DNA of 64,000 bases, taken from contig CM074195.1 of NCBI GenBank assembly GCA_037179385.1, positions 28,538,222 through 28,602,221 of the forward strand, written 5' to 3'. The translations under genes and the position numbers were made by a program. How positions within the stretch are numbered: the first letter of the stretch is position 1; every line of letters begins with the position of its first letter. Shown in pieces: positions 11,145 through 22,837 of this stretch. The notes under the pieces were generated by a model, which saw only the letters and a program-made list of their open reading frames with translations, was not told the origin of the DNA and ran no database searches. Source of the stretch: Holothuria scabra. Lineage: Eukaryota; Echinodermata; Holothuroidea; Aspidochirotida; Holothuriidae.

Positions 11145-11386
11145 AGATGAATCCAAGCAGATATTGAAGGTATTAGTGGGGTCCATCAGCCGTCATTTTA
11201 TATATATATCAATTATTGAAGGCATTGGTGGGGTATATCAGTGAAATTGAGGGAGTCAAGAAGTATTTTAGTGTGCAACTGTCCATGGTACAGGTAAGCC
11301 AAGAATTTGAAATGTTAAAAGTGATGAAACTCAGTTATGCCCAACAAAATCAGACCACCATTTGCTTGACTGTTTGGATTCATCTC
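11145..11386 (+). mobile_element. MITE-2, diverged copy
   Basis: The termini are inverted (tagatgaatcc at the left, ggattcatct at the right). The body matches 36302-36562: 'agtggggtccatcagcc', 'tgaaattga.g.agtcaa', 'gtgtgcaactgtccatggtacaggtaagc' and 'aatcagaccaccat'. A local AT-rich insertion or duplication near 11200-11230 enlarges the left half. Confidence 0.65.
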
Positions 11387-11798
11387 TTTACTAGTGTGCT
11401 CTTTGTGTATGAGCTTTTTTTTTTTAAAGAAAGGTTTCCTTCCAAAATTGTTTGGTGATGTTTATTGAATTTTGTCTATTGTTGGGGGAACACAGCGAGG
11501 CAATGTATTCTCCCTGACACTCTAATATAGGAACAGATGTTACTTACTCCAAAAAACCACTTTCATATTGATTTTAAACCCATTATTTGGATCCTTTCAT
11601 TCATAGAATCTATGTGTCCCTATTTTAGACCAATTAAAATGAGTAGCACATTTGGTCTGAAAAATACATAGGAAATACCTTTTTGCTTGATTTCCAATCA
11701 TTTTTTTGTGTGTAATAATTACTTTCTTTTAAACCATATTGGAGGGTATTGTCCAGTACTGGCTTAGTTCATGTGCAATTATTTGTTACTTCTACTTT

Positions 11799-11937
11799 TA
11801 CAGTCAGAAGAAATTGGAAAACTTGGCTCCTTGCACTTTCATTATTACCAACTGCCCATTTTCAGCTTGTACCAGGAGATTTTACAAGCTTTTATCAGTC
11901 TCAGACTTGTGGCGACAACTATTTGAGTGCTAGTTAA
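11799..11937 (+). CDS. Exon-like stretch, frame ambiguous
   Basis: A good 3' splice site (ttgttacttctacttttacag) precedes about 120 bases that are open in all three forward frames. One frame gives SEEIGKLGSLHFHYYQLP, a second gives QSQTCGDNYLSAS before its stop, the third QKKLENLAPCTF. Because all three are open, coding phase cannot be chosen and chance openness cannot be excluded. No good donor follows, so it would be a terminal exon. Confidence 0.2.
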
Positions 11938-11999
11938 AATTTGTCCAATTGTAATAGCCCTGCAGAAAAATATGAGCAAGATTACGTAATAGCTGTGAG

Positions 12000-13360
12000 T
12001 TTTGTGTGTGCTTATGAAGGACAAGAGGAATTAATGATTAAAAAGCTGATCTTGTAAAAGCAAGTCCAGTTGGTACACTTTTGCTCTCAGTTATTTTGCC
12101 AATGTTAGCATCTTTTTTTCTTGTTGTTGATGGGGAGAGAAGCTCCAGATACAGGATTCGAGAGAACAACAGTTGCCATAGATATATTGGTGTATTGATT
12201 TAGCATTACAAAAAACCAGAGCAGTAGGACACAGTGTTAAGCCTTTCTGATCCAGGGGAACAAAAGAGACGAGATATAGTATACAACTTTGAGGTAACAT
12301 GGCCAGTTTTTTGTTGTCTTCTTCAGTCAATATACTTTAATCTTTGGTCATAGAGTGTGTGCTCAATAGGAATGTTTGGAGATAGTCACTGTTTGAATAT
12401 CAAAATGCCATAGCAACTAGCTTTTGTGGTTGGCAGGAGTGGATTTGCTCAGAGGGGATACGGTCACAAAAAGATCAATAGTATTTGTGGAATTGGGGGT
12501 CATTTTATTCAAATCGCTTTTTGTTAGGATAGCAGTTTGTTGAGGAAAATAAGAAAAGTAACTCAGAGATCTGGTAGAGAGCTGTTCTAAGGGAGAAAAA
12601 AAAATTGTGCAATGCTGGTAAATGGATCTTCGTAAGTCTGGACGAACAGGTCTAAGATCAATGCAGCTTTGTGGAATTCAAAAGTTAATTTTACAAGGAT
12701 CCAGATGGTAGATCAATGTTTAGAATTTTTGAATGAAAATAGTTCAGAAAGACCTTGGCACTTTGCAGGATGTAGTTTACAGTACTTTGCATGGTTTGAT
12801 GATAGAAGGATTAACAAAATTGTTGAGGTTCCTGGAGTAGTTGTATTGCATGTAGAATGCATTCATTCCAACTTGGATAAATGTAGAAGCCATTTTATCA
12901 TAGCTCTTGAGAAACATGTAACCACATTTTTTTAATATATTGCAAATTTTCTGGGAATACTGATGATCAAGGCTGGTAATCCTAAAATATATTTGAAAGA
13001 TAAAGATGACTCAAAATTGTGAGATTGAACTGTTTGCAAAATGAGTTTGGAATGATTGGCATATACCCTGTTTGAATCATGTTTGAATCATGAATGATGT
13101 TTTGTTCACAAAAATTCTGAGATCAGTTACATATAAATGAAGGATATTTGTACTCTTACTCTTATGTAAGTGCCAATTTATTTAGATGTAGATGACTGCA
13201 GAAAGAATGAAATGAAACTTTGAAAAAAAAAAAATGTCTGGACTCAAAAATAACTTTTCAAGTTGGCTTTAGCATTTAGGATGAGGAGAAAGTATAATAC
13301 TGGGATCTCCTGGGGACATTTAACCAAGGGTTCTATAATGTGCCCCAATGCAGCATAGCT
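12000..13360. other. AT-rich DNA with no recognised gene
   Basis: The longest open frame, 12669-12935, has no splice signals or recognisable motif. No repeat family seen elsewhere in the window was identified here. Confidence 0.4.
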
Positions 13361-13362
13361 AA

Positions 13363-13461
13363 TTTTCTGCCCATAGGAGTGCACTCAATACCCATAGCTC
13401 AAAGAATCATTTTCTGCCCATAGGAGAGTATAACACTCAATACCCATAGCTCAAAGAATCA
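13363..13461 (+). repeat. Two-copy ~50-bp tandem duplication
   Basis: The segment 'ttttctgcccataggag...ctcaatacccatagctc aaagaatca' occurs twice back to back (13363-13409 and 13410-13461). The second copy has about 5 extra bases (agtataaca versus tgca). This looks like a simple recent local duplication. Confidence 0.85.
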
Positions 13462-13821
13462 TGTACCTGTGATTTTGTCAACATTTTAATGATTTTGATT
13501 TGGTCAGAATTTACATTATAAACATTCATAATTTTTACCAGTCTTCTTTGTAATACTAGATTCAGTATATTTTTTGATCTTATACACTTGGAATAGTAAG
13601 GGGGGCACTTAAAATTAGTCACAGAAAATTCAGTCTAAAATTGTTTAAAATGGCTCACAGTGAAAAAATGTTGTTCCCATTCCCCAAGACCCAAAATGGT
13701 CATAAAGTGCCTAAGATTTCTTGGAGATGTGTCTGAAGAGTTGTGATAACTGATCTGGGCCAGTAGAACTAGGTGACCCAAGATGTCACAAGTCAATTTT
13801 GGAAGAGCTGCAACCCCCCCC

Positions 13822-13929
13822 AACCTCCACCCACCCCAACCTCCACCACCTCCCCCAGCCTCTACCACCTCCCCCAACCTCTACCACCTCCCCCAACCTC
13901 CACCACCTCCCCCCCCCCCCAAAAAAAAA
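13822..13929 (+). repeat. 19-bp C-rich minisatellite with homopolymer tail
   Basis: About five copies of a 19-bp unit of the form AACCTCYACCACCTCCCCC, ending in a run of C followed by nine A. The opposite strand is strongly G-rich (GGGGGAGGTGGTAGAGGTT) with closely spaced G-runs, so it could fold as a G-quadruplex; that is inference. Confidence 0.9.
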
Positions 13930-14304
13930 GTGATTAGATTAATGAAGGAGGAGGGGATTAGATTAGTGACCTTAGTGGTAGATAGAGCACGGGCTTGGGA
14001 GGTTAATCTCTGTACAAGAAATTACGATGGAAAGAATTAAGTGTATCATTCTCATGTAGTCTTTAAATAGATAGCCTGGGCAAAAGAATTAATGCAGGTG
14101 GTTGTTATCAAGATGAACGGCTTGCATTTTCGATCCTTTCTATTTTTTCTCAATTTTGTTAATTGTGCAGTTATTGTAAGGCAGTTGGAGTGCATTGTCT
14201 GTTCCATAAGTAACACCAGACAACAATTGAAAGAAGTTACCAATAGGAAAAAACTGAATTATTTTCCTACCATCTTCATTTTTTTTTTATGAAATCCCTC
14301 TTCT

Positions 14305-14334
14305 ATGCCCCCCCCACCCCCACCCCCCCCCCCA
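14305..14334 (+). repeat. C-rich low-complexity tract
   Basis: Runs of C separated by single A residues after 'tctatg'. The reverse strand is a G-run tract. Confidence 0.85.
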
Positions 14335-15295
14335 GTTATTTTGCTAGCCAAACTACCACTATCATTGATTTCTAAAGGCAAGAGAAAATGATGCACCTTT
14401 TGTTAAAGTTCTCTTTTCAAATTGTATAGAGTTCTGTAACTTTGAAAGTTTTGCCATCAGTTTGATGGTTTTTGTAATTGAACAGCATTTTTACTTGTGG
14501 TTAAGGTCCTTAATGCTTTTAAAGTGTCATGGTCATCTGCTTAAATGAGAAGATGCTTACCACTGAAACATAGGCTTCCCATATTTGATTGAACTCAATT
14601 TTGCTTTAAATGCTTCAATACTTTTGTTAACACTCGACTTAAGAAAGCGTGATAAATAGAGTGAGCAGCCGTAATCATGGAAGTATTACTGCTCAATTTG
14701 TGACCCATTTGCCACATTTTATGCAAGAAGGGTAAGCTTACCGTCTCGTTTTAAATTATTTTTTCAGTTTTGAGATTGACCGAATTGGACGAAAGTAGGT
14801 CAGGGCTTTTTAGATCCCTTCTGATCCTACCACCCAGGGGACCAGTTTTAATTTGTCAATGTTGGGGGATTGAAATTTTCTTTTGCAACACAATCGATAA
14901 AGCCTTTTTTGTCACAGAGACTTTGGAAGATTCTGTTTTATCAAGTTTCACTGAATGCAAAGTCTGCATGCATGATTTAATGAACTCCTGATTTTAGGAA
15001 TGAAACTAAAGTGGAAATTAAAAAATTGTGGATTAAATCCAAAGTACCTGTCACAAAATGAATGTTGCTATTTTTACAACTAGGTCTTATTGCAAATGCG
15101 TACCTCAAGAAAAATTTTACTCCTGTTTACTTTTCTTTTTTCTTCTCTTTTTCTTTTAGACCATCAGATTATCTAAATCACTCTTTGCAGTTTATGACTA
15201 TTTGTCCACTGCCTCAATACAAAATTTACAAGCTTCTTTTTCAAGCATCTTCCTAGATTCACAGTCACTACCTTCTAGTCACCAAGTTAAAACTG

Positions 15296-15442
15296 TAGGC
15301 AGCAGCTGTCTCAGTTAGACTGCAGCTACCTCAGCTAGGCTGCAGCAGCCTCAGTCAGGCTGCAGCTGTCTCAGCTAAACTTAGACTGCAGCTACCTCAG
15401 GTAGGCTACCGCTGCATCAGCTAGGCTGCAGCTCCCTCGGCC
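15296..15442 (+). repeat. ~20-bp CTGCAGC minisatellite
   Basis: Irregular tandem copies of a unit close to GCTGCAGCTACCTCAGCTAG with small variations. The final unit reads 'ggctgcagctccctcgg'. The same last unit and the following 'tctttgttg' occur near 46965-47010. A shorter relative ('aagctaagctgcatcagcttcag') lies at 29160-29185, so the unit is part of a dispersed family. Confidence 0.8.
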
Positions 15443-15585
15443 ATGCATTCTTTGTTGCTTAGTATACAGTACAATAGCCGAAAAGCTCCTTTATTGTACA
15501 GTTTTGAACGTGTCAGACTTTTGTGATTCTTCCATCCAAAAACCCAACCCATTTCTTTTTAATCTTTCCAATAGTTTCTTTTCAG

Positions 15586-15684
15586 ACTTTGTCAGAGACA
15601 TATGACAAGCTATATGGAAAACCACTCCTGATTCGTCTTACCGTAGACGAACTTGTTCAAATTGACATCACCAAACCAATCTAA
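15586..15684 (+). CDS. Probable terminal coding exon of an unidentified gene
   Basis: This is the best coding signal in the first half of the window. A pyrimidine-rich 3' splice site (ccaatagtttcttttcag) ends at 15585. It is followed by 32 sense codons and TAA (15682-15684) in phase 0. The frame includes SETYDKLYGKPLLIRLTVDE and ends DITKPI, with balanced charged and hydrophobic residues unlike the translated AT-rich background. A canonical AATAAA lies about 130 bases downstream (15814-15819). I do not recognise the family. Upstream exons, which should end in phase 0, were not identified with confidence; candidates at 11799 and 15160 are weak. Confidence 0.5.
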   Translation, partial: TLSETYDKLYGKPLLIRLTVDELVQIDITKPI

Positions 15685-15813
15685 CATCTGTTTGGACTGG
15701 TTGGGGGAGATTCAGGTGACTTTTTCTTAGAGATTGGTGGAGGGGTATTGGAAGACGTAAATTTTGAGAGTTCAAATAGATTTGTTCATCTTACAGTTGC
15801 TAATGCTTCAACA

Positions 15814-15819
15814 AATAAA
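15814..15819 (+). terminator. Candidate poly(A) signal AATAAA
   Basis: The hexamer AATAAA lies 130 bases after the stop codon of the candidate terminal exon at 15586-15684, a plausible 3' UTR length. The hexamer is common in AT-rich DNA, so this is only supportive. Confidence 0.3.
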
Positions 15820-15899
15820 ATACTGTACCATGACACTCTTTCACTGTTTCCATCTTTACCTTCTTACCCCCTCACCATCTCTCCCCCTCCTAGTTCAGC

Positions 15900-17660
15900 A
15901 CTACGAACGACAAAATATCACCATGTATTATTTTGGTCCCTCCTCTTCTGCTTACTCCAGGACTGTCACATCCTCTTTGTTATTAACCTTCACTGGGTAT
16001 TCATGGACCTTGAGATTTCAAATGCATCTTTTTCTGTGTATGGGATTCCAAGGAAACCATTTTTAGCCATGATTAGGGGAGGGGGGTAGTTTGCCAGGTA
16101 ACATTACCATTTTACCAAGTGGAAGTTAAAGAAAAAACTTGATTTTCGTATGTGAAAGATAAACTAAATCTACACAGTTTGGTGGATCTTCCATCATAAT
16201 TGGATGTGTATTTTTTGGAGATATTGATAAGTGGAATTACTTGATTTGTGCTGCAAAGTAAGTTTTGGGGCAGTAGAGGTTTTATCACTTCTTCAGATTG
16301 ACAAGAAATGCAAGTTGTTTCCCTGAGTGTTTTTCAGACTGTTATGTTGACCTTGAAGTTAGTAGAGGTCAAACTGTTAGGACCTCCCTGTTGAGAATGC
16401 AAAGTTTGTGCAAAGTTCTCATGCCACTCAATCACATTCTGATAATATGAGATTGTTGAGAAATTTGGGTTTTGAAGAACTTTCTTAAAAAAAACCAAAA
16501 GGCTGTCAATTAATGTGAGGTTAATTATGATGTTATATGTGCTTCCTTCAAGTCCACTTTTTGTTGAGTGAGAAAACTTCACCTCCTCATACTATATCTT
16601 GAAAACCACACCTGGCATTTCAATTCAAATTTTATGGAAATGCTTGGTAAGAAGTACCCTTGTAGGATCCATCAAAACTTGGTTTGACCTTAAACCCTTC
16701 TTTTTATACTCAGTCTGGTTGACAAGTAAGCTGGGTGTCATGGATTCGCCTTAACTAGAAAAGATAGAGGGCAATAGAGTAGCTAGGGAGGAAAGGGAAT
16801 GCAATATGTTGTGTGGTTGTAAGCTAGGGGAGGGTGTAGGGGGAGAGGGTTACCACCTCCCCTTCAAAAAGTTAAGAAAAATTGGCAGTCCAATATACAA
16901 TCTGTTGCACATATGGTACCTTTTGAGGTAATTGTGTTACAATGTTTGTCATAGGAGCTACAAAAAATGGCATTGTCAAGGAAGCACTATCGGGACATGA
17001 CTTAGTCCCTCCTAGCCATACAACTTGTGTAGGAAATGTGGCTCGTATATATATCAATAGCTTCAATTAATCTTTAAAGAAAGAAAGAAGTCATCCCATG
17101 GTTGCAGTTTTATGTAAAAATCTTCTAAATTTAATATTTCTCCTGTTATTTTGCTCACAAGTTTCTTTCATTCTATGCTTCTCTGTGTGGGACATTGGAT
17201 GTTGAAAGTTCGCCAGGAAGTTGCTATTCTGCATGAATTTTTAAAGGAACAAAAAATATTGTCACATGATATAAACCTGAACCTTCTCTCAATCAGGATT
17301 ACATGTTACAATAATTTTAATAAGGACTGTGCATATTCTCTCTTACATGCATAACTGCATCTGCATAGTTTGACAGCTACAGTAAAAGAGATGAACTTTT
17401 GTCCAACTTGCCCTCTGTGTAGTTTTTTCCCCCAAATGATTTCATTTTCAGTTTTATCCAAGACCATGCTTGCTGTTGGGGGGGGGGGGGGGGGGAGGAG
17501 CAGGGACAGTTATCCATGGACTGTACTGTAGTAAAGTAAACAGGGTATAATAATTGAGGTACAGCTATTTATCCCACATTCTCTTCTGTGGACAAGAATA
17601 GATACCAGAGAAGAAATGGAAAGAGTTAAGCCATCTCAGGGATTCCGCCAGAAGCTTAAA
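15900..17660. other. AT-rich DNA with no recognised gene
   Basis: A splice-acceptor-like tract ending at 15893 is followed by frames open for 25-60 codons, but no donor or recognisable motif was found. 'gttgaccttgaag' and 'agaggtcaaac' (16347-16376) are isolated AGGTCA-like half-sites. Confidence 0.35.
17478..17495 (+). repeat. Poly-G tract
   Basis: Eighteen consecutive G residues followed by 'aggagcaggg'. Confidence 0.95.
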
Positions 17661-17669
17661 GGGGGAGGG

Positions 17670-17830
17670 AGGGTAACGTTTATTACTGCCCAACACCAAG
17701 TTCAAATTGATGCTGCCTTTGTCCAAAGTTACAGGTGGTTTGAGGAGCAAGAACTTGTTTCAAGACCCTTAGAAGGGGCATTCTGAAGGGTGTTAAAGGC
17801 TATTAATTTATGTAAATTCAAACATAGTTG
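17670..17830 (+). repeat. Dispersed repeat G, copy 1
   Basis: Matches 57190-57355 in the same orientation. Shared blocks are 'ttattac..cc.aac', 'caaattgatg.tgc', 'caaagttacaggt' and, at the right, 'atttatg.taattcaaac'. The two copies are substantially diverged. No terminal repeats or protein are evident. Confidence 0.6.
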
Positions 17831-17839
17831 CAAAGATGT

Positions 17840-19515
17840 TCTCTTCTTAAATAAGGAACCAAGCTACTGTACTTCTTTAGAAAATCTCCCTAATACCTCA
17901 ACAGAAACCCTGGCATCTAAAAGTCACAGTAAATTTGGTCTAAAAGAAACTTCTAGGCAACATTGTACTGACATGATTTGTATTGGTATTAAAGACTGCT
18001 TTCTGCATCGATCTACTTACATGTAATTAAACGAGATCACAAGTCATGTGATGGTTCTATCATTGTTTTTCTTGGTGAGGTTTTTTCTGTGTCAAAAAGC
18101 GGGTGAGCATTTGCAGCAAACTGCGGAAAGCAATTAAAAAAAACAAGTAAAGTTATTGGCTCGTTCAAACCTTCATTAGTTTATCAAGGTTCAAAAAGTA
18201 CAACTTGTAAAAGATTTGTGAGTTGTTTTCTACCAGTATTTATTCAAACAATTAATGGCGGGTAGGTGTGATGTGGCAAATTACAAAAAAAGTGCAAAGG
18301 TTGCAATAGCCATGATATTGTATGGGAACTCATAAAATCCATGTTAAATGGATAAATTTTCATACATGATTTTAACATGTGTAGTCTTCAATGTTAATAT
18401 GGCTCTGAACAGATACAAAATTTGATGTAGGGTTAAAATTGTAAAATAAAATGGAATATTGTCACTACAGTAGCCAGCAGATTGTAGAAGTCTGGTCCAC
18501 TTATTGTTATGCTCCTTATGTTGAAAAAGAAACAACCACCAGTTTTAATTTACTAATCTACTATTTTCTGATTTACTATTTAAGTAGATTTCAAAATGGG
18601 AACATTTGGTGTCCAAGGAAGGGTGTGGATATAGGGTGAAGGGGATCAAAGGACAAAGGCAATCGTCAGTTGTACTACATGGATCTGTCATTTCAATTAC
18701 CTTCATTTGCTCTTATATTGCTTAGAAGGCTTTCATTTGCACACATTTGTACCTCAGTACTGGTTTTGTAAGCAGCAATAGTAGTCATGCTTATGAGCCC
18801 TGATTTTGGTACCCATAAGTCTGATGGTTCATTGCTGTGATTACCTTTTTGGCATCTTAGTGCAAATTACAGGTCTTTCTCACCTCCCCCCCCCCCTCAT
18901 CACCCATACTAACCCCTTCCCATCCTGATGTTTTTGGAACATGTTTCTGTTTTTAACAAAAGTGTGTGAAAAGTACATGTCATGTGAACTTTGTACATTT
19001 GTAATGGGTTGTACACCCATCTCAGTAAGTGATCACCAATCTATGGGGGGTTGAGTGAGTAACATTGGTTTTGACCTTTGACACAAGCTTTGTCATCAAA
19101 TTTCCATTTCTTCAGTTTTCCCCCCTTTATTCTTTAGTTTGAAAGTAAAATATGTACTATTAAAATCATAAAACAATCATCAAAGTTGAACCATTTCAGA
19201 AAAATATCTGAAAATAAAAGTCACTACTTTAGTAAACATTGTTTATTTTTGCAGCTGAGTTTTTCTTTTAAGAAAAGCATGATTCCTTTCCCTTTGAATA
19301 ATAATATCATGCGAAAATGTGAACCAAATTGTTATTTCAGTGTTGATCAAAATTTGTTTCCTGTTAAAATAATTTCTGAAGGTTACTGGGTCTTGGCTGC
19401 AAAATGTCTTGAAAAATATTTCCCTTTGGATGTTTTACTGTAAATGAAAGTATGGTAAACCACATTGTTATGTACAAAAGTGTTATGAAGATACACAGTA
19501 TCTGAGTCTCTGAGA
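17840..19515. other. AT-rich DNA with no firmly recognised gene
   Basis: A frame after an acceptor-like site (ttgtttatttttgcag, ending 19254) stays open to TAA at 19441 and reads VDQNLFPVKIISEGYWVLAA in part. No upstream partner or motif supports it. A C-rich tract lies at 18886-18897. Confidence 0.35.
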
Positions 19516-19521
19516 CAATAT

Positions 19522-20087
19522 ATACACGAATCCGACCATGGCTTATTTTAAAGGGCCAAACCTCTCACCCCAAACTACAATTTTGGTAGGGGGGGTACCG
19601 AAATTCTCAATTGACTCAGCTCTTTAACTGATAGATAATTGAAACAATACAGAGTACCAAAGCTGACAAAACACAGCATGAATGGTACTGAGAGTGTTTT
19701 GATTATATAAATTGAGTTTTTCTTTATTCACCTTGAAGCAATAAATTGAGATTGTGTCTGGATGGGCATGAATTTCAGATAACTGTGGGAGGGGCTTAAG
19801 TAAGAAGGTTAGGAGAATTGGTACTTCTTGGGGTGAGAGAACTGGGCCTTTAAGTGACTGTAGGTTGCTATTACAGTGGGGTCCATCAGCCTTAAATTGT
19901 CTTCATTTATTGTCTGCATGAATTTCAAAGCCTCATATTTAGTGAAATTGAAGAAATCAATACACAATTAAGTGTGCAACCATCCATGATACAGGAAAGC
20001 AAGGAAACTGAAAGATTGAAAGGTAATAGACCCCAGTTATGGCTGACTGAAATCAGACCATCACTTGCTCTCGGGATTGGTCAATAG
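19522..20087 (+). mobile_element. MITE-2 interrupted by MITE-1
   Basis: The left terminus (tacacgaatccgac) is at 19522-19547. The rest of the body resumes at 19854 (gtgactgtagg..gct, agtggggtccatcagcc) and ends near 'tcgggattggtcaatag'. The 302 bases between are a complete MITE-1 with TTAA on both sides. Compare the uninterrupted copy at 36302-36562, where the same junction reads straight through. The interruption shows that MITE-1 transposed after this MITE-2 was in place. Confidence 0.8.
19552..19849 (-). mobile_element. TTAA-flanked MITE-1, nested in MITE-2
   Basis: A 298-bp element with termini AGGGCCAAACCTCTCACCCC and the reverse complement of AGGCCCAGTTCTCTCACCCC. It has an exact TTAA on each side (19548-19551, 19850-19853). 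It is the same orientation and length class as 2806-3114. Removing it with one TTAA restores the MITE-2 arrangement seen at 36302-36562. Confidence 0.88.
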
Positions 20088-20559
20088 CAAATATATTTCA
20101 TCTGTAGGTGTTTTTGTCATGGATTTTAGTTTCTTAGGTTGAAGTGAATTTCCTACTTTTGTCCATTCTTACCAACAATAAGACTTTTGTATGTTCTTTT
20201 TCTTATCTTTCTTATGTTAGGTCTTCATAGAATGTCACTTTTTTTTTTCTGAAGTTGTGATTTATAACACTGCTTATGCCAGGAGTATACCAACATTTCA
20301 GGTACTCAACATTTCAGCCTATACCCTAATTTTTTTGATATGAAGGTTATCTGGTAAAAGCATGCATGTAAACTTTTAAAATGCAAGCGTAACAAGGTAG
20401 TTACACATATGGTTAATATAACTGTGGTATCTATGCAAAACAGAAACCCTTAAGCCTTTGAAACACAGCTACAACTACTTGGGATTGTCAGTTGTAGATA
20501 ATTTGCATATGTTGTAGACATTCTGACATTTCAACTGCATCGGAATACGATTGAACATT

Positions 20560-20812
20560 AAGATGAATCCAGACAGCAAGTGATGATATCAGTTGGCCAT
20601 AACAGACTGGGGTCTATCACCTTTTAATCTTTCAGTTTCCTTGCTTACCTGTATCATGGATGGATGTACACTAAATTGTACATTGGGCAATTCCAGTGAA
20701 TATGAGGATTTGAAATCATGTAGATAGTAAATGAAGGTGATTTAAGGTTGATGGACCCCACTAATGGCTGCCCGCAGTCATTAAATGGGGCTGCTGATCA
20801 GATTCATCTATT
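20560..20812 (-). mobile_element. MITE-2, full-length copy
   Basis: The termini are inverted (gatgaatccagacagcaagtg and cagattcatctatt). The internal blocks are the reverse complement of 36302-36562: 'tatcatggatggatgtacact', 'gaatatgaggatttgaaat' and 'gatggaccccactaatgg'. There is no coding capacity. Confidence 0.75.
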
Positions 20813-20814
20813 CA

Positions 20815-22330
20815 GCCAGGGTTGACTGCCTAAGATGAAACAGAACTTTAGTCGACACTGGCCACACAGCCTGGACTAAAGCAGAGGTAATGTGATACCT
20901 TGTCGTGTGGTGTTGTTAGAATTTGTAACAGTGTGACCCCGGCTTAATATAAATGTGTAGATGTTGTCATTGCACAGTACTGTACACCCCTTATGGAATG
21001 CATGACAAACAGTAGGTCTATGTTGTACAGTTGAAAGATAGAAAGATTTCTTTCTGTCCAAAATGCCATGACACTTCAAGAAAATGAAACCTGTGAATTA
21101 TTTATTTCTTTCATGGTCTCCACATTCTCTGTGTATCAAGCTATTTTAATAAAACTGCTGTTAAGGTATAATGCTCCAAATTCCATTAAAGCTCGAAGCA
21201 TGTATCGTACAAGTACCCTGTGCAACCTTTCTGTTATTTAATTAGCAACACTTCCTCCAAATTCGCAATTTTTCATTTGTTTTACCGAAATAGCCTTCCC
21301 GGTAGGGTCGATAGCAACACTTATTTAATATTCATTGGAACAGCTTTTTAATTCTCCCATGGTGTTTTTTACCCTCTAATTTGGGTTTGATCATAATAGG
21401 ACATCAACCTTGGTACTAGTTTGCTTATTAAACAGGAGAAAATCACATAAAAGGTTGGATTCTTAAAGAGGAGAGAGCAAATTGCTTCTTATTAATCCAA
21501 CTCCCGAGTGAATCATTCTACCGACAGATACTTCTATCTGCTTTTTCCCCCTTTTTTATTAAAATCTTAGAGTTTTATTGCAATTAAAGTTTTTGCCTTG
21601 GCTTGCCAGGAGCGATGAGACATTGAATTATTTGGATAAGGGAATGGAGTTTGAGGGCAGGAATTCTAACGAGGATGCCCTCTGGATTATATAACGTTTG
21701 CACTGAGATTTTACAGTATTTTTTATCCACCTCCAAACACTCTTAGCAGAGGTTGGGAAATTCAGAGAAGAATTTTGTATCTAGTTTGAGGAGGGTTTAA
21801 AGACCTCAGTTTAGGATTTTAGTGATTTACTTTTTTCTGTAGTAAAGAAACAGCATTGTCTTTAAGGCTAAAATCCTGAAAAAGAAGTATTCAATTCCAG
21901 AGGTATCGTTTAAAAGTTTTTTAGAAGCTCTTTGCAGGCATAAGTTGATGTCTGAGGGCTTAATTTATTTATCTGCAAATTACTTCTTTTCTTTCCTATG
22001 GTGAAAAAAATTGGCTGTTTGATTCTTATAGCAGAAATGTTTTAACATGAACAGTCACCGAAAAGAAAAAAGTTCAAGAAAAATATTGTCATATTTTTCA
22101 GTATGTCTGTTTTGCTTTAGTAGATGTAGAGTTCAGTGTGATAGAAATATCTGGAATTCACATTGCAGACATTTCACATTGCAGCTCATCCATTGCTTCT
22201 TTAAATTGCATATCAAGTTCAACCATACACCCGTTTTCACCCGATTGAAACAATGAAAAGCTTTTGTGAGGGGATGACTTTTACTACTGTTCTCCCTGTA
22301 GTGATGCAAACCAGCTTTCTGATTTTTTTC
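20815..22330. other. Unique-looking DNA with no recognised gene
   Basis: No repeat seen elsewhere in the window matches this stretch. The part at about 21180-21950 is TAAT/AATTA-rich with normal complexity. It could hold regulatory sequence, but nothing in one sequence alone can show that. Confidence 0.3.
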
Positions 22331-22339
22331 TTTTAGCCC

Positions 22340-22560
22340 CCTCCTTTCCCCACCATTGGCTGGGGGTGGTAGAATATGCCCAAAGTATTTCCCACCTGTC
22401 CTTAGAGGTGACTAAAGAGCAGGATTTACTCTGTATTTGAATTTTGAGCTTGAACTTAAACCGTATTTGAAACTCTATTTAAACTTTCAACTTTTTATCT
22501 AGTTGACTGTATGACACTATTAAAACACATTTCTGTTGGTGTGTCGTTAAACCTATCACT
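22340..22560 (+). mobile_element. SINE/LINE 3' segment with shared GACACTAT tail
   Basis: The 3' end (gacactattaaaacacattt, then 'gttggtgtgtcgttaaacc', 22513-22556) is the same tail found on the LINE at 27625-27686 and the tRNA-SINE at 27710-27915. The body upstream (gaggtgact, gagcttgaactt) matches the reverse complement of 39655-39870, so this is a recurring family. No tRNA-like head was recognised. Confidence 0.6.
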
Positions 22561-22577
22561 CTCCCACTTACCTCACC

Positions 22578-22837
22578 TGATGAATCCGGACAGCAAGTGA
22601 TGGTCTGATTTCAGTCGGCCCTAACTAGGGTCCATTACGTTTAAATCTTTTGATTTCCTTGCTTACCTGTATCATGGATTGTTTTACACCAAATTGTAAC
22701 TTAATTCCTTCAATTTCACGGAATATGAGGGTTTGAAACTCATGCAGACACTATATAAAGATGATTCAAGGCTGATTTACCCCACTTGGCTGCCTGCAGT
22801 CACTAAAAACAAGCACTAATTGGATTGGTCTATAACT
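22578..22837 (-). mobile_element. MITE-2, full-length copy
   Basis: The left terminus is 'tgatgaatccggacagcaagtg' and the right is 'ggattggtctata'. The internal order matches 20560-20812, including 'tatcatggatt', 'gaatatgagggtttgaaa' and 'gctgatttaccccact'. Confidence 0.7.

Noticed and set aside
13783..14040. Proline-rich protein frame
   Set aside because: It is the translation of a C-rich 19-bp minisatellite followed by unrelated sequence.
15748..16089. 113- and 100-codon overlapping frames
   Set aside because: Two overlapping frames are open together over low-complexity pyrimidine-rich sequence. They lie after the stop and poly(A) signal of the better exon at 15586.
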